A stretch of DNA of 34,362 nucleotides from Alphaproteobacteria bacterium. Lineage in GTDB: Bacteria; Pseudomonadota; Alphaproteobacteria; Micropepsales; Micropepsaceae. Positions 23,971 to 30,563 of this stretch are shown here, one piece after another. The notes beneath the pieces were generated by a model, which was given only the letters and a program-made list of their open reading frames with translations, was not told where the DNA came from and did not search any database. Position 1 is the stretch's first letter. Each line of letters begins with the position of its first letter. The stretch is from assembly GCA_013389115.1 (NCBI GenBank), contig JACADY010000038.1:1-34362 (forward strand), read 5' to 3'. Made by a program: the position numbers and the translations under genes.

Positions 23971-24264
23971 ATGAACAAGTATTTGACCGCGTTCGCTCTG
24001 GTCAGCTCGATGATGCTGGCTCCGGCCGCCTGGGCCGGCGAGCGCACCGTCACTTTCGCCGTCGACAACATGACCTGCGCCTCGTGTCCCTTTATCGTGA
24101 AGAACTCGATGGCGGCGGTCCCCGGCGTCGCGAAGGTCGCCGTCTCGTTCCAAGCCAAGACCGCGACAGTGACCTTCGATGACACGAAGACGAACCCAGC
24201 CGCTATCGCCGCCGCCAGCACGAATGCCGGCTACCCGGCGCATCCGGTGCAGCAGGGCAGTTGA
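23971..24264 (+). CDS. merP: Periplasmic mercury-binding protein MerP
   Basis: The 97-residue protein has a cleavable signal peptide (residues 1-22, ending APAAWA) and a heavy-metal-associated ferredoxin-like domain with the metal site MTCASC (Cys36 and Cys39). MerP binds Hg(II) in the periplasm and hands it to the cysteine pair of MerT or MerF. It begins 21 bases after merT ends, with AAAAGGAG in front. Length and motifs are normal. Confidence 0.94.
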   Translation: MNKYLTAFALVSSMMLAPAAWAGERTVTFAVDNMTCASCPFIVKNSMAAVPGVAKVAVSFQAKTATVTFDDTKTNPAAIAAASTNAGYPAHPVQQGS

Positions 24265-24265
24265 G

Positions 24266-24514
24266 ATGAGTGACCGCGCCCTGGGCCGCGCAGGCGTGGT
24301 TGGCGCAGTTCTCGCAGCGATCTGCTGCGCGGCGCCGCTCCTTGCGGTGGGCCTGCCCTTGGCCGGCCTTGGCGCGTGGCTGGCGGGTGCGGGTCTGGTG
24401 GTGCTTCCCCTGATGATCGCGGGCCTCGGTCTCGTCGCGCGGGGCATCCATCGTCGACGGGCAAGAGCCGTGAGCTGCGAGACGAAGATTCACAAGGAAG
24501 GCGTGAAGCCATGA
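24266..24514 (+). CDS. merF: Mercury transport protein MerF
   Basis: This small inner-membrane protein of 82 residues has two hydrophobic helices. The Cys20-Cys21 pair in the first (VLAAICCAAPLLAVGLP) is the vicinal pair that carries Hg(II) in MerF. Classical MerF has a second pair near the C-terminus; only Cys71 is present here. The start ATG at 24266 follows the merP stop by one base and TTGAG serves as its upstream region. Its last codons overlap the ATG of the following fusion gene (ATGA at 24511-24514). Longer frames starting in merP are rejected. Confidence 0.87.
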   Translation: MSDRALGRAGVVGAVLAAICCAAPLLAVGLPLAGLGAWLAGAGLVVLPLMIAGLGLVARGIHRRRARAVSCETKIHKEGVKP

Positions 24515-26775
24515 ACGACTGCTGCGCATCCTCCTCGCTGCCGAACAAGGCTGCGGCTTCCGCATCCACGATGCTGCCGAGCTACGCCGTGCGGCCAGGC
24601 GTGACGTTTCCGGACTGGTCAGTAGTCACGTCGCCTGCGGTCCAAGACGCTCTGCAGGCCATGGTCGGTTCCGACCATGTGTTCGATCGCTGGAGCGGCT
24701 ACGACCCTGCTACGGACCGGCTTCGCGTCGCGCTGCTCCAACTCTACGCCGAAGACGGACGAGCCCCGACCGCAAGCGCGCTCGCCAAGCGCGTGGGTTT
24801 GAGCGGGACGACCATTCAGCCACTGCTCAAGGAACTCCGCCGTCGCGACCTGGTCGTTCTCGACGGCGCGCGGATCGTCGGCGCCTATCCATTCACTGAC
24901 CGGGATACAGACCACCAGGTCACACTGGCCGGACGTGTTCTCAACGCCATGTGCGCGGTCGACGCACTCGGCATTGGCGCTATGACCGATCACGATATCA
25001 CGATTGCATCGCGCTGCCGCCACTGTGGCGCGCCGATCCGGATCGCCACGCGGGACCAAGGGCGGGCTCTGGCCGATGTTGCGCCGGAGGCGGCGGTCGT
25101 GTGGCTCAGCGTCCATTACGAAGGCGCGTGCGCGGCGAATTCACTATGCGCGACAACGGCGTTCTTCTGTTCGGACGACCATCTCTCTGCCTGGCGCCGC
25201 GAGCGTTCCAAGGACAAGCCAGGATTCCGGCTATCGATTGAGGAAGGGTTGGAGGCCGGCCGGGCTCTCTTCGGGCCGAGCCTCGCTGGCCTCGATACGG
25301 CGCCACGGCTACCGGTCGGCTCGGCATCGAAGGGCGGCTCATTGGCAGCCCGCCGGTTCCGCGCGAACGGTCGCAATGGCAGCGCCTACGATCTGGTCGT
25401 CGTCGGCGCCGGCTCGGCCGGCTTCTCGGCCTCCATCACGGCCGCCGATCAGGGCGCACAGGTGGCCCTCATTGGCAGCGGCACCATCGGCGGCACCTGC
25501 GTCAATATCGGCTGCGTGCCGTCGAAGACGCTGATCCGCGCCGCCGAGACGCTTCACAACGCGCGCGTCGCGGCACGCTTTGCCGGCATCACGGTGGAGG
25601 CCGAACTGACCGACTGGCGAGGAACCGTCCGTCAGAAAGACGCACTGGTTTCCGAACTGCGTCACGCCAAGTACACGAATCTGCTGCCCGCCTATAACGG
25701 GATTGCTTATCGCGAAGGAGCGGCGCGCCTCATCGAAGGTGGTGTCGAGGTGGACGGCGCGCGCATTCCCGCCGGCAAGATCATCATCGCGACCGGCGCG
25801 CGGCCGGCTGTGCCCGCTATCCCCGGCATCGAGACCGTACCCTATCTGACCAGCACGACAGCGCTCGATCTCGAGGAGCTGCCGCGATCGCTGCTCGTCA
25901 TCGGCGGCGGCTATATCGGAGCGGAGCTCGCCCAGATGTTCGCCCGTGCCGGCGTCAGGGTGACGCTCGTGTGCCGGTCGCGCCTGCTCCCCGAGGCAGA
26001 GCCTAAGATCGGCGCGGCACTGACGGGGTATTTCCAGGGCGAAGGGATCTCCGTGATTGCCGGTATCGCCTACCGTGCGGTCCGCAAGACCGAGAACGGC
26101 ATTGCGCTCGATGTTTCGCGCGACGGCCAGGATAGGACGATCGACGCTGATCAGGTGCTGATTACCACCGGGCGCGCACCCAACGTCGAAGGCCTTGGGC
26201 TCACCGAGCACGGGATCGCCGTCTCGCCGAAGGGCGGCATCGTCGTGGACGACCGCATGCGCACCACCAGGGCCGGTGTCTATGCCGCCGGCGACGTTAC
26301 CGGCCGCGACCAGTTCGTCTACATGGCTGCCTATGGCGCCAAGCTTGCCGCCAAGAACGCCCTCAATAGCGACAGCCTGCGCTACGACAACAGCGCCGTG
26401 CCCGCCATCGTGTTCACCGACCCACAGGTGGCGAGCGTTGGTCTGACCGAGGCTGCGGCGCGTGCGGCCGGGCATGCCGTTCGTGTCTCGACCATCGGTC
26501 TCGACCAGATGCCGCGTGCGCTCGTCGCTCGCGACACCCGCGGCCTCATCAAGCTCGTCGCCGACGCCGGCAGCGGTCGGCTGCTCGGCGCGCATATCCT
26601 CGCGCCGGACGGAGCCGACAGCATCCAGACCGCGGCACTCGCGATCCGGCAGGGCCTCACCATTGAGGACCTCGCGGATACGATCTTTCCGTATCTCACC
26701 ACAGTCGAAGGGTTGAAGCTTGCGGCACTGTCGTTCGAGAAGGACGTTGCAAAGCTGTCCTGCTGCGCCGGATAG
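24511..26775 (+). CDS. merB-merA: Organomercurial lyase-mercuric reductase fusion (MerB-MerA)
   Basis: One uninterrupted frame of 754 residues. Residues about 30-245 are MerB: a winged-helix region (PTASALAKRVGLSGTTIQPL) and a catalytic domain with Cys148 and Asp151 (NAMCAVDALG) and Cys213 (SLCATTAFFC), spaced like Cys96, Asp99 and Cys159 of known MerB. Residues about 291-754 are MerA: FAD-binding VVGAGSAGFSA, redox pair Cys330 and Cys335 (GGTCVNIGCVPSK), NAD(P)H-binding VIGGGYIGAELAQMF, FAD-binding VYAAGDVTG, and the C-terminal vicinal pair KLSCCAG. The usual N-terminal NmerA metallochaperone domain is absent, with MerB in its place. MerB would cleave carbon-mercury bonds and MerA reduce the released Hg(II) to Hg(0). 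The start overlaps the merF stop by four bases. Confidence 0.95.
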   Translation: MNDCCASSSLPNKAAASASTMLPSYAVRPGVTFPDWSVVTSPAVQDALQAMVGSDHVFDRWSGYDPATDRLRVALLQLYAEDGRAPTASALAKRVGLSGTTIQPLLKELRRRDLVVLDGARIVGAYPFTDRDTDHQVTLAGRVLNAMCAVDALGIGAMTDHDITIASRCRHCGAPIRIATRDQGRALADVAPEAAVVWLSVHYEGACAANSLCATTAFFCSDDHLSAWRRERSKDKPGFRLSIEEGLEAGRALFGPSLAGLDTAPRLPVGSASKGGSLAARRFRANGRNGSAYDLVVVGAGSAGFSASITAADQGAQVALIGSGTIGGTCVNIGCVPSKTLIRAAETLHNARVAARFAGITVEAELTDWRGTVRQKDALVSELRHAKYTNLLPAYNGIAYREGAARLIEGGVEVDGARIPAGKIIIATGARPAVPAIPGIETVPYLTSTTALDLEELPRSLLVIGGGYIGAELAQMFARAGVRVTLVCRSRLLPEAEPKIGAALTGYFQGEGISVIAGIAYRAVRKTENGIALDVSRDGQDRTIDADQVLITTGRAPNVEGLGLTEHGIAVSPKGGIVVDDRMRTTRAGVYAAGDVTGRDQFVYMAAYGAKLAAKNALNSDSLRYDNSAVPAIVFTDPQVASVGLTEAAARAAGHAVRVSTIGLDQMPRALVARDTRGLIKLVADAGSGRLLGAHILAPDGADSIQTAALAIRQGLTIEDLADTIFPYLTTVEGLKLAALSFEKDVAKLSCCAG

Positions 26776-26860
26776 CGATCGCAACCACGTCGTCGTAGGA
26801 GGAAGGCGTGCAGGATCGCGTTCCAGGCGCTGTTGGCGTCTTGTGGGATACGCGCTCACA

Positions 26861-26909
26861 GTGCCCCAGCGGAAACGTAGTTATCAGTTTCATCTACGCA
26901 TTGGGGCAC
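26861..26909. terminator. Hairpin after merB-merA, possible terminator
   Basis: GTGCCCCA (26861-26868) pairs with TGGGGCAC (26902-26909), and inside it CGTAG (26876-26880) pairs with CTACG (26894-26898). No T-run follows, so rho-independent action is doubtful. It may instead be a structural remnant of the island edge. Confidence 0.35.
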
Positions 26910-26934
26910 CGCTCTGGGCGTGAGCTTCGTCAAG

Positions 26935-26962
26935 TGGTGCCCCCGACACGATTCGAACGTCT
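26935..26962 (-). tRNA. tRNA 3'-end-like remnant (T arm, acceptor half, CCA)
   Basis: On the minus strand the sequence reads AGACG-TTCGAAT-CGTGT, then CGGGGGC, then A and CCA. The T arm pairs at four of five positions. The loop TTCGAAT and encoded CCA are those of a tRNA end. Upstream, a weak stem-loop is present but no matching acceptor 5' strand or D arm is seen, so this is not a complete tRNA gene. It may be the trace of an attachment site from an earlier integration. It is not a copy of the tRNA-Asn end. Confidence 0.4.
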
Positions 26963-26997
26963 GACTATTCTTCGGATAGCCAGGAACTTACCGAGCC

Positions 26998-27228
26998 TCA
27001 CGCCGCTTTCAGGTCGGCCGCGCGATAACGCCCATACGCCAATTTTACGAGAAGCCCCTCTTCGCACATGCGAGAGAGATAGCATCGGGGAATGCCGATA
27101 GCTGTCAGCTCAGCCGTTCGTACTTCTCCCCGCTCTCGGGCTAGGGCGACGGCCCGCTCCCGCAACGTCGGCTTGGGTCCGCCTGCAAGGCGAAGGGCTT
27201 CGGCGCGTTCCCGGTCCCGCTTGCGCAT
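26998..27228 (-). pseudogene. AbiEi-type antitoxin fragment
   Basis: The fragment of 76 codons contains a winged-helix segment typical of AbiEi / type IV antitoxin N-terminal domains: RERAVALARERGEVRTAELT, then GIPRCYLSRMCEEGLL, then LAYGRYRA. Complete proteins are near 200 residues and are followed by a nucleotidyltransferase toxin (AbiEii). Here the frame stops just after the wing, and no toxin gene follows. The ATG at 27228 (MRKRDRERA) is a likely start, although the frame is open to 27492. The remnant lies between the tRNA-like piece and the XRE gene and marks the decayed island edge. Confidence 0.55.
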
Positions 27229-27596
27229 TTTTGGTGGTGGTGGCGCTTTCTGGCGGAGGGCGATAGCGAATTCGAAGTTCTCATTTTCATCGACCCCGGC
27301 GAGCCATCGTCTTTCGTACGCCACGGCGCGCTGGAGCCGCCGAGGCCCGCCGAAAGTCCAATATGGACAGAAGTTTTTGGGGCTTTCTTGAGAGCGCGAT
27401 TTGTGCGCCGGCGTGCGATTCTCGACTGAGCTGCAACCCACTTCGATATGGTGGGCATATCGCATGTGGGGTTGGAATGCGTTTCGTCGCACCGAGCAAT
27501 TTTGCTTAGGCGTTTAATTTGAATCCGAGCTGCGAGCCGGCTTGAGCGCGCAATGAGAGGCCGTGGATCATAGCGGCGCGGCCGGTCAGACCATGT
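27229..27596. other. Intergenic stretch without a recognised gene
   Basis: The minus-strand frame stays open to 27492 as an upstream extension of the antitoxin fragment, but its translation is not recognisable as a domain and has no clear ribosome binding site. Nothing else is seen here. Confidence 0.4.
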
Positions 27597-27734
27597 TCAC
27601 GCCGTCCGGCCCGAGGAATATGCTTGGCGGGCTAGCCCATCCTTCTCGATCGCCTCATCGGACACATAGGCAACTTTCAATCCCATCGCGGTTTCGTCCT
27701 CATCTGCATCGCCAAAACCACCGCCTTTCGGGCG
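27597..27734 (-). pseudogene. Start of an ImmA/IrrE-type metallopeptidase gene, truncated
   Basis: Directly after the XRE regulator the minus strand encodes KRPKGGGFGDADEDETAMGL, then KVAYVSDEAIEKDGLA, before running into unrelated sequence and a stop at 27597. XRE regulators of this kind are commonly followed by an ImmA/IrrE protease that cleaves the regulator. Only about 35 N-terminal residues remain, well before the HExxH zinc site, so the protein cannot be active. The first ATG in frame is at 27686. Truncation near 27640 probably marks a recombination junction. Confidence 0.5.
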
Positions 27735-27735
27735 C

Positions 27736-28083
27736 TTAACTGTCCTTTGCCTTCTGCGCCTCGCGGGCCAGCCGGGCGAGTTCATCTGCCGTCAGTCCCT
27801 TTGTTGTCCTCAACAGCGCGGCGACCTCGACCGGATTGCGCTTGATGATGTCCGACAGGTCTGAGGCGACCTTGCCCGCCCGCGCCAGAAGCTCATCAAC
27901 ATCGCAGCCGATCACTCCGGCAATCAGGCGAATCTTGTCTTCGGCAGGCGGCGGGAACTCGTCGCGCTCGACCTTCGATACATAGGTCGGGCTCACCCCG
28001 ATCATTTTGGCCATCTCCCTCAAGCCGATCTCCTTCGCCTCGCGCCGCGCCCGGATGAACGCGCCGAACTTCTCCCCTGACAT
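27736..28083 (-). CDS. XRE-family transcriptional regulator
   Basis: This protein of about 115 residues has an N-terminal XRE helix-turn-helix (GAFIRARREAKEIGLREMAK, then MIGVSPTYVSKVERDEFPPP) and a C-terminal helical region (NPVEVAALLRTTKGLTADEL). The ATG at 28083 (MSGEKFG) is preferred, with GGGAG upstream; an in-frame ATG at 28116 would add eleven residues. The following ImmA/IrrE-type gene is truncated, so the usual protease-regulator pair is broken. It is transcribed away from the imuA operon, and the spacer between holds the LexA box. Its targets are unknown. Confidence 0.87.
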   Translation of the reverse strand: MSGEKFGAFIRARREAKEIGLREMAKMIGVSPTYVSKVERDEFPPPAEDKIRLIAGVIGCDVDELLARAGKVASDLSDIIKRNPVEVAALLRTTKGLTADELARLAREAQKAKDS

Positions 28084-28296
28084 GCCGGTCTCTCCCGTTA
28101 CCTGTTTATTATTCACTTTACACGCGATTGGCGTGCTGGCGTCGATTGATACCTAAACACTCTTCGTCAACGCGATAGCGGGGTGAGCCGAAGCTCGAAA
28201 ATGCTCAATTTATCAGATTTTCGGTCTCAGTGGATTGTCAAACCAGATCGGCAAATTCGCACCCTTGACTCCTCGTCAAAACATATGCTCGATTCG

Positions 28297-28311
28297 GAAC
28301 AAAAGAAGAAC
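28297..28311 (+). promoter_or_regulatory. LexA (SOS) box upstream of imuA
   Basis: GAAC-N7-GAAC (28297-28300 and 28308-28311) is the direct-repeat LexA site used by alphaproteobacteria (GTTC-N7-GTTC on the other strand). It lies 20 bases before the imuA ATG, so the imuA-imuB-dnaE2 operon is most likely induced by DNA damage. Confidence 0.82.
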
Positions 28312-28330
28312 TAAACTTGAGCAACCCCAC

Positions 28331-29101
28331 ATGGCAGATTTGTCTTCAACGTCGAAATGGGAGGCGTCATCAGCCCTGGGATTGGGGGATGGCACACTCA
28401 ATGAATTTTTTTCGGCAACCGCTTCTAACGCCCAGTCCTTGGTCGGACTCATGCTCGGCTGTGCATTTCAAGCATCATCAAGGTCGACCCTTTTGGTAAG
28501 GCAGCATTTTCTCGGCGTTGAGACCGGTGAACCCTACCCATTCGGCCTCATCGAATTCGGGATTGATCCGGCCAGGATCATTTTCGTTGCTGTTCAAGAT
28601 GTCCAATCTGCATTGCAGGCCGGGCTAGAGGGTGCGCGCTGCTCAGCGCTCGGGGCGGTGCTGATCGAACTCCGAGGCGAGGCGAGGGCCTATGACCTGA
28701 CCGCCAGCCGCCGCCTCGCGCTTGCTGCGAAAGCCTCGGGAACACTGGTTTTTCTGTCGCGAACCGCTGCCAGGCCATACCCAAGTGCAGCGGAAACCCG
28801 CTGGCAGGTCGCTGCCGCCTCTTCACGACCGCTGGCAGCAAACGCGCCTGGAAACCCAGCCTACGATCTGACCCTTCTGCGCGCTCGCAACAGGCAGGAA
28901 GGGGCGCGCTATCACGTGGAGTGGGACCGCAATGCCCGAACCTTTATCGCACGCGCTTCTGACACCAGAAGCCATGCCGCAAAGCCGGATACCCGGCAGC
29001 ATGGAGAGCGCCCGCCGCTATCTGGCGCTGTGGCTCCCCTTCCTTTCGACCGACAGGGTGCAACGCAGGATGCCCCCCCATCTCACCGCCAGGCCGGATG
29101 A
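28331..29101 (+). CDS. imuA: ImuA, RecA/SulA-like accessory of the mutasome
   Basis: This protein of about 256 residues resembles the degenerate RecA-fold ImuA proteins: RIIFVAVQDVQSALQAGLEG, then GAVLIELRGEARAYDLTASR, then RLALAAKASGTLVFLSRTAA, and ARYHVEWDRNARTF near the C-terminus. ImuA works with ImuB and the polymerase DnaE2 in damage-induced mutagenesis. The start at 28331 (MADLSSTSKWE) is chosen because the open frame from 28235 would include the LexA box. Its 3' end overlaps imuB by about 100 bases. It is the first gene of the cassette. Confidence 0.88.
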   Translation: MADLSSTSKWEASSALGLGDGTLNEFFSATASNAQSLVGLMLGCAFQASSRSTLLVRQHFLGVETGEPYPFGLIEFGIDPARIIFVAVQDVQSALQAGLEGARCSALGAVLIELRGEARAYDLTASRRLALAAKASGTLVFLSRTAARPYPSAAETRWQVAAASSRPLAANAPGNPAYDLTLLRARNRQEGARYHVEWDRNARTFIARASDTRSHAAKPDTRQHGERPPLSGAVAPLPFDRQGATQDAPPSHRQAG

Positions 29102-30563
29102 TCTCCCGCTTGTTCTGGTCGAGAAACTGCGTGGTGCCTTGCGCATCGCGGCACTCAATCGGGCAGCAGCGGTCAACGCTCTCAAGATCGGCATGAGTCT
29201 CGCCGATGCCCGCGCCATTGTTCCTGATATCAGGGTGGGAGATATCGATCCGGAGGCGGATAAACGGCTGACGTCCGGCGCGGCGGCGGCCTGCGAGATG
29301 TTCACGCCGCTAGTCGCGATTGACGGAGCAGACGGGCTGCTTCTCGATATTACCGGCTGCGCGCATCTCTTTGGTGGAGAGGAAGAGCTTTTGCTGCGCG
29401 CCCGGCGCAGGCTCGAAGCGCTCGGGTTGACGGCACGCGCCGCGATTGCCGGCACGCCCGATTCAGCACGGGCGTTTGTGCGCTTTACCCGTATCGGCGT
29501 CGTCGAGTCAGGCGGGGAAGAGGGGCCTGCTCGTGCACTTCCAGTCACCGCACTGGGAAGAGATGCGCAAACCACGATCGCGCTTACCCGTGCCGGGCTC
29601 AAAACACTGGGCGATCTGGCCGATCGGCCCTCGCATCTCCTCTCCTCGCGCTTCGGCGAGGGGCTGGTGGCCACGCTCCGGCGCATTCTGGGCTACGAGG
29701 ATATCCGCATCACGCCGCTGCGCCCCCCGCCGGAGGTGATGGCTGAGAGGCATTTTCCAGAACCGCTCCTGGCCATGGAAAGCTTGCTTGGCGTTTTGGA
29801 GAAACTCGCGGGTGACCTCATGACCACGCTGGAGAAGCGCGGCGCGGGCGGGCGCGCCTACGAGGCGAGCTTCTTCCGGGCCGATGGCGCGGTGCGGCGG
29901 ATCACGCTGGAGACCGCGCAGGGCACGCGCGATGTGCCGCGCTTGATGCGGCTGATAGGTCTAAAAATCGAGGCGCTCGCCGATCCGCTCGACCCCGGCT
30001 TCGGGTTCGATGCCCTGCGCCTCACCGTCATCCGCAGCGAGCCGCTTCATGCCGTGCAACGCACCCTCGCAGGTGGAGAGACCGCTCAGGACGAGACGCG
30101 TGCCGTGGCCGACCTTGTGGATCGTCTCGTCGCGCGCTTCGGACGCGAGAATGTCAGGCGCTTCATCGCACGGGACACGCATGATCCGGTGCTGGCGGGC
30201 GGCACGGTGCCCTGCCTTTCCGAAGCCGCCTCCGCCCCCTGGCCTGCGCCGGACCCGGGGCAGCCCCCCTTGCGCCCGCTCACGCTTTTTACGCATCCAC
30301 AATGGATCGAGGTGATGGCCGAAGTGCCGGACAGCCCCCCCTTGCGGTTCCGCTGGCGGCGCGTGCTGCACGAGGTGACGCGGGCCGAGGGGCCGGAGCG
30401 CGTCGCGCCCGAATGGTGGCGCGAAGGCGCATCCGCACCAGCGACACGCGATTATTACCGCGTGGAAGATGCCAACGGGCATCGCTTCTGGATTTTTCGG
30501 GAAGGGCTTTACGAGGATTCCAACGCCCGCCCGCGCTGGTTCCTGCATGGGTTGTTTGCATGA
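29001..30563 (+). CDS. imuB: ImuB, Y-family polymerase-like mutasome protein
   Basis: This protein of about 520 residues starts MESARRYLALWLPFLSTDRV; in-frame ATGs at 28932 and 28974 would give slightly longer versions. The N-terminal half is Y-family polymerase-like (LLLDITGCAHLFGGEEELLL is the recognisable core), but the acidic residues at the start of palm motif I are replaced, as in other ImuB proteins. It is therefore expected to be a non-catalytic scaffold. ImuB recruits DnaE2 and the sliding clamp during translesion synthesis. The C-terminal domain ends RDYYRVEDANGHRFWIFREG. The gene overlaps imuA at the start and dnaE2 at the end (ATGA, 30560-30563). Confidence 0.92.
   Translation: MESARRYLALWLPFLSTDRVQRRMPPHLTARPDDLPLVLVEKLRGALRIAALNRAAAVNALKIGMSLADARAIVPDIRVGDIDPEADKRLTSGAAAACEMFTPLVAIDGADGLLLDITGCAHLFGGEEELLLRARRRLEALGLTARAAIAGTPDSARAFVRFTRIGVVESGGEEGPARALPVTALGRDAQTTIALTRAGLKTLGDLADRPSHLLSSRFGEGLVATLRRILGYEDIRITPLRPPPEVMAERHFPEPLLAMESLLGVLEKLAGDLMTTLEKRGAGGRAYEASFFRADGAVRRITLETAQGTRDVPRLMRLIGLKIEALADPLDPGFGFDALRLTVIRSEPLHAVQRTLAGGETAQDETRAVADLVDRLVARFGRENVRRFIARDTHDPVLAGGTVPCLSEAASAPWPAPDPGQPPLRPLTLFTHPQWIEVMAEVPDSPPLRFRWRRVLHEVTRAEGPERVAPEWWREGASAPATRDYYRVEDANGHRFWIFREGLYEDSNARPRWFLHGLFA

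Noticed and set aside
25339-26859. 506-residue open frame antisense to the MerA half
   Set aside because: It overlaps a convincing enzyme gene completely and has no ribosome binding site or domain.
26861-26909. Possible integron attC site
   Set aside because: The arms lack the RYYYAAC and GTTRRRY core sites and no integron integrase is present.
6503-28330. Exact direct repeat of the tRNA-Asn 3' end marking the far island boundary
   Set aside because: No second copy was found by eye; only the short shared GTTCGAATC occurs near 26950, which is common to many tRNAs.
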